Shown here: piece by piece, positions 1-7,527 of the stretch | Layout: every line of letters starts with the position of its first letter | How positions within the stretch are numbered: position 1 is the first letter of the stretch | Assembly: GCF_003074055.1 (NCBI RefSeq) | Contig: NZ_CP029043.1 | Location: forward strand, 1,542,501 to 1,606,500 | Source: Streptomyces nigra | GTDB lineage: Bacteria; Actinomycetota; Actinomycetes; Streptomycetales; Streptomycetaceae | Reading direction: 5' to 3' | Length of the DNA: 64,000 nucleotides | Made by a program: the position numbers and the translations under genes | The notes under the pieces: model-generated | What the model was told of the DNA's origin: nothing | The model's database searches: none | Seen by the model: the letters and a program-made list of their open reading frames with translations, nothing else

Positions 1-98
1 AGGGGCTGTACTAGGTAGTGGGTTGGCCGCTACGGCTGCTGACTTCGCAGTACCCGCTTCAGCGGCTTGGGCTACATTACGCGTCCCGCCAAGGCGCG
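1..98. other. Left-edge intergenic DNA, nothing recognised
   Basis: Lies before the stop codon of the minus-strand glycosylase gene. It contains no convincing open frame, tRNA-like fold or hairpin terminator that I can see. It is somewhat less GC-rich than its surroundings. Confidence 0.5.
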
Positions 99-707
99 TC
101 AACTCGGGCTGGGCTTGGCCCTCGGGCTCAGCCGGTACACCGAGACCGTGACGTCGCCGGCGACGTAGAAGCGGTGCTGCCAGTCGTGCGCCTTGCTCAC
201 GCCGACTCGGGGGCCGACCCTGACGAGCGCGTCGGGCACCGGCTCCCCCTCGGACAGCGTGACCGATGTGCCCGTCAGCAGATTCGCGCCGTCGTGCGCC
301 GCCGTGATGCCGAGCGCCTGGCAGAAGTTACCCGGGCCCCGGGCGAGACGGGCGTCCTCGACCTTGGGGCCGCGCCGTTCGCGGGCCAGGTCCTCCCCCT
401 CGATGACCCTGCCCGCCCGGATCAGGACCGCGGACGCGATGCCGTCGATTCCGGTGACGACGTTCGCGCACCAGTGGAGGCCGTGTGACCGGTAGACGTA
501 AAGGTGTCCTGCCGGGCCGAACATGACCGTGTTGCGGGCCGTCCTGCCCCGGTAGGCGTGGGACGCCGGGTCCGCCGCGCCGGAGTACGCCTCGGTCTCC
601 GTGATGGCGATGCTGACGGTGCCCTCGGCGGATTTGTGGGTGAGGACGGCGCCGAGCAGCTTGGGTGCGACCGCTTCGGCGGCGTGGGCCAGGTCGTCGA
701 CGTTCAT
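99..707 (-). CDS. mpg: DNA-3-methyladenine glycosylase (AAG/MPG family)
   Basis: Cytoplasmic base-excision repair enzyme that removes alkylated or deaminated purines. The 202-residue protein carries the family signature ITETEAY around residues 35-41; by analogy with human AAG, Glu39 is the catalytic residue and Tyr41 the base-intercalating one. It is followed by the conserved MFGPAGHLYVYRSHGLHWC stretch (62-80) and a GPGNFCQALGI motif. The frame stays open upstream to 842, but the extra residues are Arg/Pro-rich and unlike the family. I therefore start at the ATG at 707, with a GGAG about 13 nt upstream, which gives the usual family length of about 200. It stands alone on the minus strand, facing away from spo0M. 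Confidence 0.88.
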   Translation of the reverse strand: MNVDDLAHAAEAVAPKLLGAVLTHKSAEGTVSIAITETEAYSGAADPASHAYRGRTARNTVMFGPAGHLYVYRSHGLHWCANVVTGIDGIASAVLIRAGRVIEGEDLARERRGPKVEDARLARGPGNFCQALGITAAHDGANLLTGTSVTLSEGEPVPDALVRVGPRVGVSKAHDWQHRFYVAGDVTVSVYRLSPRAKPSPS

Positions 708-927
708 GCCGGTCGCCGTGCTCCGTGCGGAGCGGGCCGGTCGGTGCGGGTCCGGGGCGGGGGCGTACGGTCGGTGGTCACGATCATGCCGTCCGAGCGT
801 AATGGAGACGCCGTGGTCGTCGGGGGTGGTCAGGGAGCGCACGCCTTGTCAGGGTGGGACGCGGAACCGGCCACGGCCGATTCGCGTTTGTACGGATCAG
901 GGGATCCACTCTGAGTAGAGGAGAGTC

Positions 928-1710
928 ATGGCGTTCAAGAAGCTGCTCGCGAGCCTGGGGGCCGGCGGTGCTTCGGTCGAGACGGTGCTGACCGAGGTCA
1001 ACGTCGTCCCGGGCGGTGTCGTGCAGGGTGAGGTGCGGATTCAGGGCGGATCCGTGAACCAGGACATCGAGGGTCTGGCCGTCGGTCTGCAGGCCCGTGT
1101 CGAGGTCGAGACGCAGGACGGCGAGTTCAAGCAGGACGTCGAGTTCGCGAAGGCGCGGCTGGGCGGGGCCTTCGAGCTGCAGGCCGGTGCGGTGCACGCG
1201 GTGCCGTTCGGGCTGGAGATCCCGTGGGAGACGCCGATCACCATGATCGACGGGCAGGCGCTGCGCGGTATGAACATCGGTGTGTCGACGGAGCTGGCGA
1301 TCGCGCGTGCCGTGGACTCCAGTGACCTGGACCCGGTCAACGTGCACCCGCTGCCCGCGCAGAAGGCGCTGCTCGACGCCTTCATCCAGCTCGGCTTCCG
1401 CTTCAAGAACGCCGACATGGAGCGCGGTCACATCCGCGGTACGCGCCAGAAGCTGCCGTTCTACCAGGAGATCGAGTTCCTGCCGCCGCAGCAGTACCGC
1501 GGTCTGAACCAGGTCGAGCTGAGCTTCGTGGCGGACGCGAACGCGATGGACGTCGTGCTGGAGATGGACAAGAAGCCGGGGCTGTTCAGCGAGGGCAGCG
1601 ACACCTTCCGTTCCTTCCAGGTGGGTCTGAACGACTTCCACACGACCGACTGGGCGGCGTACCTCAACCAGTGGCTGTCCGAGGTCGGCAGCAAGCGCAA
1701 CTGGTTCTAG
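928..1710 (+). CDS. spo0M: Spo0M-like sporulation-control protein
   Basis: Arrestin-fold Spo0M family protein. Bacillus Spo0M modulates sporulation and cell-cycle control, and Streptomyces homologues are widely conserved. The 260 residues begin [11 protein letters not shown] and contain the characteristic [18 protein letters not shown] (residues 25-42) and [13 protein letters not shown] (92-104) segments. There is no signal peptide or membrane segment, so it is probably cytosolic. A strong AGAGGAGAG ribosome site precedes the ATG. The next gene follows after 43 bp on the same strand and may be cotranscribed. The exact molecular role in actinomycetes is not established. Confidence 0.88.
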   Translation: MAFKKLLASLGAGGASVETVLTEVNVVPGGVVQGEVRIQGGSVNQDIEGLAVGLQARVEVETQDGEFKQDVEFAKARLGGAFELQAGAVHAVPFGLEIPWETPITMIDGQALRGMNIGVSTELAIARAVDSSDLDPVNVHPLPAQKALLDAFIQLGFRFKNADMERGHIRGTRQKLPFYQEIEFLPPQQYRGLNQVELSFVADANAMDVVLEMDKKPGLFSEGSDTFRSFQVGLNDFHTTDWAAYLNQWLSEVGSKRNWF

Positions 1711-1753
1711 GCTCGGAACTGCTGATTCCACTGTTTCGTCAGGAGGTATCGAA

Positions 1754-2287
1754 GTGTCCGAGCTCAAACGGCGGCCGCTCCCCCACGACTTCCATCCGCC
1801 CGTGCCGTCCTTCACGGTCACGAGTGAGGACGTCCAGGACGGCGGGACCCTGAAGGACGCCCAGGTGCACGCGGCGGGCAACACCTCGCCGCAGCTGCGC
1901 TGGGAGGGCTTCCCGGAGGGCACCAAGAGCTTCGCCGTGACCTGCTACGACCCGGACGCCCCCACGGGGAGCGGGTTCTGGCACTGGGTGCTCTTCGACA
2001 TCCCGGCGTCGGTGACCGAGCTGCCCGCAGGTGCGGGCGGCGGCTCCTTCGAGGGGCTGCCGGAGGGTGCCGTGCACGCGCGGAACGACTACGGGTCGAA
2101 GGACTTCGGTGGGGCCGCGCCGCCGCCCGGGGACGGGCCGCACCGGTATGTGTTCACGGTGTACGCCGTGGACCAGGAGAAGCTCGGTCCGGACTCGGAC
2201 GCCAGCCCTGCCGTCGTCGGGTTCAATCTGCGGTTCCACACGCTCGCGCGTGCGCACCTGATCGCCGAGTACGAGGTGCCCGCGTAA
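1754..2287 (+). CDS. YbhB/YbcL-type PEBP (Raf-kinase-inhibitor-like) protein
   Basis: Phosphatidylethanolamine-binding-protein fold of the bacterial YbhB/YbcL group, 177 residues. Visible signatures are the [19 protein letters not shown] block (residues 64-82), with the DPDAP loop and the HW pair that line the anion pocket, and a late [13 protein letters not shown] block. No signal peptide is present, so it is cytosolic. The GTG start has a perfect AGGAGG at 1741-1746 with seven intervening bases. A strong intrinsic terminator follows. Cellular function is unknown in bacteria; phospholipid or small-anion binding is inferred from the family. Confidence 0.88.
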   Translation: MSELKRRPLPHDFHPPVPSFTVTSEDVQDGGTLKDAQVHAAGNTSPQLRWEGFPEGTKSFAVTCYDPDAPTGSGFWHWVLFDIPASVTELPAGAGGGSFEGLPEGAVHARNDYGSKDFGGAAPPPGDGPHRYVFTVYAVDQEKLGPDSDASPAVVGFNLRFHTLARAHLIAEYEVPA

Positions 2288-2309
2288 TCCTGACGTTCAT
2301 GGAACGTTT

Positions 2310-2356
2310 GCCCGCCCCCGGTGATGGAAGTGATCGGGGGCGGGCACTTTTTATTT
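2310..2356 (+). terminator. Intrinsic terminator after PEBP gene
   Basis: A perfect 11-bp stem (GCCCGCCCCCG at 2310-2320 pairing with 2335-2345), a 14-nt loop, and then a T-rich tail containing TTTTTATTT. Confidence 0.9.
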
Positions 2357-2437
2357 CGTTGTCCATCTCGGCGTGCCCGGCCAGAGTTGATCCCAGCCCG
2401 CCAGGGGGTGGGCACTGTGCACGGGAGGTGGGCTGCG

Positions 2438-2944
2438 ATGCGGGACACGCTGGTACTGAACGCGAGCTTCGAGCCGCTGTCGACGGTGACGTTGAACCGA
2501 GCCGTCGTTCTGGTGCTCCAGGACAAGGCCGTCGTCGAGCAGGCCCACCCCGAACTGCGCATGCGCGGCGCCGCGGTGGACATACCGGCGCCGCGGGTGA
2601 TCAGGCTCTGCCGGTATGTGAGGGTGCCGTTCCGAAGACAAGCGCCGTGGTCGAGGCGGGGTGTGCTGGTCAGGGACCGGCACCGGTGCGCGTACTGCGG
2701 GCGCAGGGCCACGACCGTGGACCATGTGGTGCCGCGGTCGCACGGGGGTCAGGACACCTGGCTGAACACGGTCGCGTCGTGCGCGGAGGACAATCACCGC
2801 AAGGCGGACCGGACGCCGGAGCAGGCGGGGATGCCGTTGCTGCGGGAGCCGTTCGAGCCGACTCCCGCCGATGCGATGTTGCTCGCGCTGGGGGCCGACG
2901 AGTTCGCGGCTCTGCCGGACTGGCTGGGGATGGACGCGGCGTAA
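2438..2944 (+). CDS. HNH endonuclease family protein
   Basis: Conserved actinobacterial HNH nuclease of 168 residues. The N-terminal 75 residues (MRDTLVLNASFEPLSTV...) form a domain typical of these proteins. The HNH/zinc-ribbon core is RCAYCGRRATTVDHVVPRSHGG (83-104), with Cys84-Cys87 as probable zinc ligands and Asp95-His96 as the catalytic pair, followed by NTVASCAEDNHRKADRTP (110-127). The open frame extends upstream, but the ATG at 2438 is chosen because GGGAGGTG lies 9-16 bases before it. No restriction-modification partner is nearby, so it is more likely a core repair or RNA/DNA-processing nuclease than a mobile homing enzyme. Substrate unknown. Confidence 0.85.
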   Translation: MRDTLVLNASFEPLSTVTLNRAVVLVLQDKAVVEQAHPELRMRGAAVDIPAPRVIRLCRYVRVPFRRQAPWSRRGVLVRDRHRCAYCGRRATTVDHVVPRSHGGQDTWLNTVASCAEDNHRKADRTPEQAGMPLLREPFEPTPADAMLLALGADEFAALPDWLGMDAA

Positions 2945-2965
2945 CCCATCACCGTTTGCTCTGGG

Positions 2966-3010
2966 CGGCAAAGGGGCCCGGCTTCCTGAGGAAGTCGGGC
3001 CCCTTTGCCG
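2966..3010. terminator. Bidirectional terminator hairpin
   Basis: A perfect 15-bp stem (CGGCAAAGGGGCCCG at 2966-2980 with 2996-3010), with further pairing inside the loop (CTTCC/GGAAG), between the convergent HNH and SPFH genes. The A/T-rich AAAGGGG...CCCCTTT ends suit termination on either strand. Confidence 0.85.
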
Positions 3011-3024
3011 TACCGGCGAAACCC

Positions 3025-3969
3025 TCAGTCGATCGACGGCTTCTCTCGGCGTTCCGTCGCCTGGCCGGGGACACCCGTGGATCCGCCGCCGCCCAGGTTG
3101 CCGAAGTTGCCCATGGCGCCCGACAGGCCCTTGAGGGCGTCGCCGATCTCGCTGGGGACGATCCAGAGCTTGTTGGCGTCGCCTTCGGCGATCTTCGGCA
3201 GCATCTGGAGGTACTGGTAGGAGAGCAGCTTCTGGTCGGGGTCGCCGGCGTGGATGGCCTCGAAGACCGTACGGACCGCCTGGGCCTCGCCCTCCGCGCG
3301 CAGGGCCGCGGCCTTGGCCTCACCCTCGGCGCGCAGGATCTGGGACTGCTTCTCACCCTCGGCGGTGAGGATGGCGGCCTGGCGCGTACCTTCGGCGGTG
3401 AGGATCGCGGCGCGCTTGTCACGGTCGGCGCGCATCTGCTTCTCCATCGAGTCCTGGATGGAGGTGGGCGGCTCGATCGCCTTGAGCTCGACGCGGTTGA
3501 CGCGGATGCCCCACTTGCCGGTGGCCTCGTCGAGGACGCCGCGCAGGGCCGCGTTGATCTCCTCGCGGGAGGTCAGGGTGCGCTCCAGGTCCATGCCACC
3601 GATGATGTTGCGGAGCGTGGTGACGGTGAGCTGCTCGATGGCCTGGATGTAGCTGGCGACCTCGTAGGTGGCGGCCCGGGCGTCGGTCACCTGGTAGTAG
3701 ATGACGGTGTCGATGTTCACGACCAGGTTGTCCTGGGTGATCACCGGCTGCGGCGGGAACGGCACGACCTGCTCGCGCAGGTCGATGCGGTTGCGGATCG
3801 TGTCGATGAACGGGACCACGATGTTGAGGCCCGCGTTGAGTGTCCGCGTGTAACGGCCGAAGCGCTCGACGATGGCCGCGCTCGCCTGCGGGATGACCTG
3901 GATCGTCTTGATCAGGGCGATGAAGACCAACACCACCAGGATGACCAGAACGATGATGACCGGTTCCAT
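3025..3969 (-). CDS. SPFH/band-7 membrane protein (stomatin/QmcA-like)
   Basis: Membrane-anchored SPFH-domain protein of 314 residues, expected to oligomerise and organise membrane microdomains, often together with an NfeD partner. An N-terminal hydrophobic anchor (about residues 3-22) precedes the SPFH domain, with TIQVIPQASAAIVERFGRYTRTLNAGLN (22-49) as the hallmark. An Ala/Glu-rich coiled coil contains repeated AEGE units (AAILTAEG, SQILRAEGEAKAAALRAEGEA). The tail is Gly-rich. The ATG at 3969 is chosen because upstream in-frame residues are non-conserved and polar and would displace the anchor. The nfeD-like gene lies 141 bp upstream on the same strand. Confidence 0.9.
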   Translation of the reverse strand: MEPVIIVLVILVVLVFIALIKTIQVIPQASAAIVERFGRYTRTLNAGLNIVVPFIDTIRNRIDLREQVVPFPPQPVITQDNLVVNIDTVIYYQVTDARAATYEVASYIQAIEQLTVTTLRNIIGGMDLERTLTSREEINAALRGVLDEATGKWGIRVNRVELKAIEPPTSIQDSMEKQMRADRDKRAAILTAEGTRQAAILTAEGEKQSQILRAEGEAKAAALRAEGEAQAVRTVFEAIHAGDPDQKLLSYQYLQMLPKIAEGDANKLWIVPSEIGDALKGLSGAMGNFGNLGGGGSTGVPGQATERREKPSID

Positions 3970-4025
3970 CGTCGTTTCCCCGTACCCCTTCTCCACTGCG
4001 GCAACTACGCCAACTTCGGAAGATC

Positions 4026-4059
4026 TCAGACTTGTTGAAGATCTTGATGACGAGTCTGA
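4026..4059. promoter_or_regulatory. Inverted repeat upstream of SPFH gene
   Basis: TCAGACT at 4026-4032 is repeated inverted as AGTCTGA at 4053-4059, with a central palindromic AAGATCTT between the arms. It sits 57-90 bp upstream of the SPFH start, in the nfeD-SPFH intergene. It could be an operator or an RNA hairpin setting the ratio of the two proteins. Inference only. Confidence 0.4.
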
Positions 4060-4110
4060 CAGACCGTCGCGTGCCCCGTGAGGGCTTCGCGCCACTTATG
4101 TCGTACGAGG

Positions 4111-4542
4111 TCACATGACGATGGCCGTGGCCCCCTCGATGTCCACGACGTCGACTTCCTGGCCCACTTCGTAGGTGCGGCCGGTGTCGAGCGCGCGGGC
4201 CGACCAGACCTCGCCGGCGAGCTTGATCCGTCCGCCGGAGGCGTCGACGCGCTCCAGCACGACCGCCTGCTTGCCCTTCAACGCGTCGATGCCTGTGGCG
4301 AGTTGGGGTCGTTGTGCGCGGTGTCTGTTCGCGATGGGCCGGACGACGGCGATGAGCGCGGTGGACACGACGACGAAGGAGACGACCTGCGCGACGGCGT
4401 CACCGTCGAAGAATCCGGCCACCAGGGCGGCCGCGACGGCCCCCACCGCCAGCATGCCGAGTTCGGGCATCGCGGTGATGACGAGCCCGATGCCGAGCGC
4501 TGTCGCGCCGACCAACCACCATACCCACGCGTCGATTTCCAC
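4111..4542 (-). CDS. NfeD-like membrane protein with OB-fold tail
   Basis: Short NfeD-family protein, 143 residues, the usual partner of SPFH/stomatin proteins. Four hydrophobic stretches span about residues 5-70 (VWWLVGATALGIGLVI, MLAVGAVAAALVAGFF, VVSFVVVSTALIAVV). The C-terminal soluble domain (about 85-143) shows the NfeD pattern GKQAVVLERVDASGGRIKLAGEVWSARA. The start is a GTG; a TACCAT -10-like box lies exactly six bases upstream, so the transcript may be leaderless, which fits the absence of a ribosome-binding site. It is upstream of the SPFH gene on the same strand, supporting a functional pair. Confidence 0.85.
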   Translation of the reverse strand: MEIDAWVWWLVGATALGIGLVITAMPELGMLAVGAVAAALVAGFFDGDAVAQVVSFVVVSTALIAVVRPIANRHRAQRPQLATGIDALKGKQAVVLERVDASGGRIKLAGEVWSARALDTGRTYEVGQEVDVVDIEGATAIVM

Positions 4543-4563
4543 ATGGTCATGGTAGGGCCGGGG

Positions 4564-4582
4564 GCCCTGTCACGGACAGGGC
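4564..4582. terminator. Small hairpin after ABC ATPase gene
   Basis: GCCCTGTC/GACAGGGC, an 8-bp perfect stem with a 3-nt loop, between the stop of the ABC ATPase gene and the nfeD start. It is a plausible weak terminator; no T tract is seen. Confidence 0.45.
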
Positions 4583-4603
4583 GCCGGTCGTGCGAACGCG
4601 AGG

Positions 4604-5401
4604 TCAGGCGAGGGGAAGGCCCTGGGCCGTCCAGCGGTCGCCGACCTGTTCGACGACGAGCGGGAGGCCGAAGCAGAGGGAGAGGTTGCGGGAGGTGAGC
4701 TCGAGCTCCATGGGGCCGGCGGCGAGCACCTTGCCCTGACGGATCATCAGGACGTGGGTGAAGCCCGGCGGGATCTCCTCGACGTGGTGGGTGACCATGA
4801 GCATCGAGGGCGCGATCGGGTCGCGGGCCAGCCGGCCGAGGCGGCGGACGAGGTCCTCACGGCCGCCGAGGTCGAGTCCGGCGGCGGGCTCGTCGAGGAG
4901 GAGCAGCTCGGGGTCGGCCATGAGGGCGCGGGCGATGAGGGTGCGCTTGCGCTCGCCCTCGGAGAGCGTGCCGAACTTCCGGTCGCTGAACTCGGTCATG
5001 CCGAGGCGGTCGAGGAAGGCGCGGGCCCGCTGCTCGTCGACCTCCTCGTAGTCCTCGTTCCAGGTGGCGGTCATTCCGTACGCGGCGGTCAGCACCGTCT
5101 GCAGGACGGTCTGGCGCTTGGGGAGCTTCTCGGCCAGGGCGATGCCCGCGACGCCGATACGGGGGCGCAGCTCGAAGACGTCGGTTCCCGGCCTGCCGAG
5201 GGTCTCGCCGAGGATCGTGGCGGTGCCCTTGGTCGGGTAGAGGTAGCTGGAGGCGACGTTCAGGAGGGTGGTCTTGCCGGCGCCGTTCGGGCCGAGGATG
5301 ACCCAGCGCTCGCCCTCCTTGACCGACCAGGAGACCTGATCCACGAGAGCCCGGCCCTCACGGACCACGGTTACGTCCTGAAGCTCCAGAACATCGCTCA
5401 T
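4604..5401 (-). CDS. ABC transporter ATP-binding protein
   Basis: Stand-alone ABC ATPase of 265 residues. Walker A is GPNGAGKTT at about residues 37-45. The ABC signature appears as the variant LSEGERKR, Walker B as ELLLLDEPAAGLD, and the H-loop as MVTHHVEEIPPG. The ATG at 5401 is taken because MSDVLELQDVTVVREGRALVD is the normal domain beginning and a GGGGAGA lies upstream; the longer frame to 5506 adds unconserved residues. No permease gene adjoins it, so either a distant membrane partner or a non-transport role is possible. The EEIPPG after the H-loop resembles YlmA/ModF-like orphan ATPases. Substrate unknown. Confidence 0.85.
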   Translation of the reverse strand: MSDVLELQDVTVVREGRALVDQVSWSVKEGERWVILGPNGAGKTTLLNVASSYLYPTKGTATILGETLGRPGTDVFELRPRIGVAGIALAEKLPKRQTVLQTVLTAAYGMTATWNEDYEEVDEQRARAFLDRLGMTEFSDRKFGTLSEGERKRTLIARALMADPELLLLDEPAAGLDLGGREDLVRRLGRLARDPIAPSMLMVTHHVEEIPPGFTHVLMIRQGKVLAAGPMELELTSRNLSLCFGLPLVVEQVGDRWTAQGLPLA

Positions 5402-5537
5402 GAGCGCGTTGTCTCCCCTTGCTGTGACCGGTCTCGGCGTCTCGGTGGTCGCGTGCGCCTGTGGGCGCAGCCCCTCCAGGAAATCTACGCCACCGGTCCG
5501 GCCCATCCTTCCATCGGTCGGTCCTTAGGGTGGTGGC

Positions 5538-6320
5538 ATGCTCTCGGAACCACGTTCAGGACGCCTTGCCGCTTGGGGAAATGCCCTTTTGGCCGGACTT
5601 GTCTCACCGGATGACGCTGTGCTCCACATCGTCGGGGACGACGCCGTGCACCGGGTGGAGGGGCTGCCCGGCGAGTCGGCGCCCGTCGGTCTGACGCTGG
5701 CCCTGGGCCGGCTGCGCAGGCTCGGGGTCGCCGGTCTCCGGGTGGCGCTGCCCGCGCCGGGGCATCCGCTGGGGCTGAGCGGGCCGCCGGAGTTCAACGC
5801 GCGGGCCCTGGAGGCCGAGGAGGCGGTGGTCTGCCACGGGGCGGCCTTCGGGCTGGTGCCCGAGGTGTACGAGGCCGGGCCCGAGGGCGATGTGCATGCG
5901 GAGGTCGTCTGGCACGTCCTGCCGGTGCGGGAGGCGCCGCCCGCCGATGTGCCGTCGCTGGGCGAAGCCGAGCGGGAACTGGCGGAGGGCCTGCGGGACG
6001 CGACCGAGGCGCTGGCGCGGCTGGACGTGGCCGCGTCGGGGCCGGTGGCCGAGGCGGCGATCGACGCGTACCGGGCCCGGGCCGAGCGGGGTCAGGAGAT
6101 CCTGGCGCCCGGGTATCCACCGCGGGCGGTCCGGGTGCTGGAGCTGGCGCGCCGGGTGGGCCTGCTGATCGCGCTGGCGCAGGAGAACGGGCACGGCGGT
6201 GCGGTGAGCTCCGCCGAGATGCGGGCGCGCGCGGAGGCGCTGCGGCCGGTCGAGCGGGTGGCCCGGCGGGCCCAGGTGGCGGCGTACAACGCGGCGGTGG
6301 AGCAGCGGGAGACCCGCTGA
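5538..6320 (+). CDS. Conserved actinobacterial protein of unknown function
   Basis: A 260-residue soluble protein that I do not recognise by family name. It has no signal peptide, membrane helix or known catalytic motif. The first half is rich in Gly/Pro/Val strands (GLRVALPAPGHPLGLSGPPEFNA); the second half is helical and Ala/Arg/Glu-rich. TAGGGT at 5526-5531 lies six bases before the ATG, which matches a leaderless transcript, and no Shine-Dalgarno is visible. It is divergent from the ABC ATPase gene with 136 bp between starts and is followed by a terminator hairpin. Confidence 0.7.
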   Translation: MLSEPRSGRLAAWGNALLAGLVSPDDAVLHIVGDDAVHRVEGLPGESAPVGLTLALGRLRRLGVAGLRVALPAPGHPLGLSGPPEFNARALEAEEAVVCHGAAFGLVPEVYEAGPEGDVHAEVVWHVLPVREAPPADVPSLGEAERELAEGLRDATEALARLDVAASGPVAEAAIDAYRARAERGQEILAPGYPPRAVRVLELARRVGLLIALAQENGHGGAVSSAEMRARAEALRPVERVARRAQVAAYNAAVEQRETR

Positions 6321-6334
6321 GGCGGGCCCCCGAC

Positions 6335-6381
6335 GGGAGGGGTGCCGGGAGGGCCGGACGTGGGCCCGGCGCACCCCTCCC
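6335..6381 (+). terminator. Terminator hairpin after 5538-6320 gene
   Basis: An 11-bp stem, GGGAGGGGTGC at 6335-6345 with 6371-6381, plus a GC-rich inner stem. It faces a second hairpin for the opposite strand. Confidence 0.75.
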
Positions 6382-6416
6382 TGCTCTGCGGTCCGGCCTC
6401 CGGCCGGTCGCGGACC

Positions 6417-6445
6417 GGCCTCCCGGGGGGAGTGCCCGGGAGGCC
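6417..6445 (-). terminator. Terminator hairpin after chaplin gene
   Basis: A perfect 11-bp stem, GGCCTCCCGGG with CCCGGGAGGCC and a 7-nt loop, 28 bp beyond the chaplin stop codon. Confidence 0.75.
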
Positions 6446-6473
6446 TGAGGTCACTGCCTGGTTCGGCGAGGCG

Positions 6474-6722
6474 TCACTTGTTGACGGCCAGGTTGCCGAA
6501 GGCCGGGTTCAGGACGCCGATGACGTTCACGCTGTTGCCCGAGACGTTGGCCGGGATGTGGATCGGGGCCTGGATCAGGTTGCCCGAGACGATGCCCGGC
6601 GAGCCCACGGCCTTGCCCTCGGCGTGCGCGTCGGTGGCGGAGGCCATTCCGGTACCGGCGGCCAGCAGGCCACCCGCCACCATCGTCACGGCCGCTGCCT
6701 TCTTCAGGTTCTTCACTTTCAA
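6474..6722 (-). CDS. chpE: Short chaplin, ChpE-like
   Basis: Secreted hydrophobic surface protein that coats aerial hyphae and spores and assembles into amyloid-like fibrils. The 82-residue product has a Sec signal peptide (MKVKNLKKAAAVTMVAGGLLAAGTGMASA, residues 1-29) and one chaplin domain ending in VSGNSVNVIGVLNPAFGNLAVNK. It contains no cysteine. Short chaplins usually carry a Cys pair; the cysteine-free form is typical of ChpE, and chpE in S. coelicolor is SCO1800 in a similar neighbourhood (recalled). A strong GGAGG precedes the ATG, and a terminator follows. Confidence 0.9.
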   Translation of the reverse strand: MKVKNLKKAAAVTMVAGGLLAAGTGMASATDAHAEGKAVGSPGIVSGNLIQAPIHIPANVSGNSVNVIGVLNPAFGNLAVNK

Positions 6723-6885
6723 GCCCTCCTAGCGATCGCCGCGGCAGTCGCCGCAGCACGCACTGGAGAACGCCGGAGCTCCGGGAAGGATGCGGCCATC
6801 CGGGGGACATTCCCACGACGGTATGAATCTCAGTCCGGAGGGGAAGCTTCCGGATCGCCCTGCGTGACCCCCTGCGCAGAGCGTT

Positions 6886-7527
6886 TCAGCCGGTCACGCC
6901 ATGGCGTACGGCCCACAGGGCGGCCTGGGTGCGGTCGGCGAGGTCGAGCTTCATGAGGATGTTGGAGACGTGCGTCTTGACGGTCTTCTCCGACAGGACC
7001 AGCGCCCGTGCTATCTCGCGGTTCGACCGGCCGTCCGCGATCAGCCCGAGCACCTCGCGCTCCCGTTCGGTCAGCGACCCCGCCCGTCCCTGTCCCCCGC
7101 CGGCCTCCTCCTGGGAGAGCAGGGCGCTGGCGACCTCCGGCTGGAGCAGGACGTGCCCGGCGTGCACCGAGCGGATGGCCCCGGCGAGCGCGTCCGGGTC
7201 GACGTCCTTGTAGACGTATCCGGCGGCGCCCGCGCGCAGGGCCGGGATCACCGTGCGCTGCTCGGTGAAGCTGGTCACGATGAGCACGCGCGCGGGGTTG
7301 TCGAGCTCGCGCAGCCGGCGCAGCGCGTCGACGCCGTCCATGCCCGGCATCTTGACGTCCATGAGGACGACGTCCGGCCGCAGTTCCTCGGCGCGGTCCA
7401 CGCCCTCGGCGCCGTCGGCGGCCTCCCCGACCACCTCGATGTCGTCCTGGATCTCCAGGAAGGTGCGCAGGCCCCGGCGGACGACCTGGTGGTCGTCGAC
7501 GAGCAGCACCCTGATTGCGTCAGCCAC
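6886..7527 (-). CDS. NarL/LuxR-family response regulator
   Basis: DNA-binding response regulator of 213 residues, partner of the histidine kinase encoded just upstream. The receiver domain has acidic residues Asp11-Asp12, phosphoacceptor Asp57 in DVVLMDVKMPG, Thr in IVTSF and the conserved Lys in YVYKD. The LuxR-type helix-turn-helix is at about 148-208 (LTEREREVLGLIADGRSNREIA...SEKTVKTHVSNILMKL). The GTG start overlaps the kinase stop by 8 nt (GTGGCTGA), with GGAGG inside the kinase gene, so translation is coupled. Signal and regulon cannot be read from sequence. Confidence 0.93.
   Translation of the reverse strand: MADAIRVLLVDDHQVVRRGLRTFLEIQDDIEVVGEAADGAEGVDRAEELRPDVVLMDVKMPGMDGVDALRRLRELDNPARVLIVTSFTEQRTVIPALRAGAAGYVYKDVDPDALAGAIRSVHAGHVLLQPEVASALLSQEEAGGGQGRAGSLTEREREVLGLIADGRSNREIARALVLSEKTVKTHVSNILMKLDLADRTQAALWAVRHGVTG

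Noticed and set aside
2438..2944. HNH protein as a homing or restriction nuclease
   Set aside because: No methylase, intein, intron or mobile boundaries near it; codon use and context look core.
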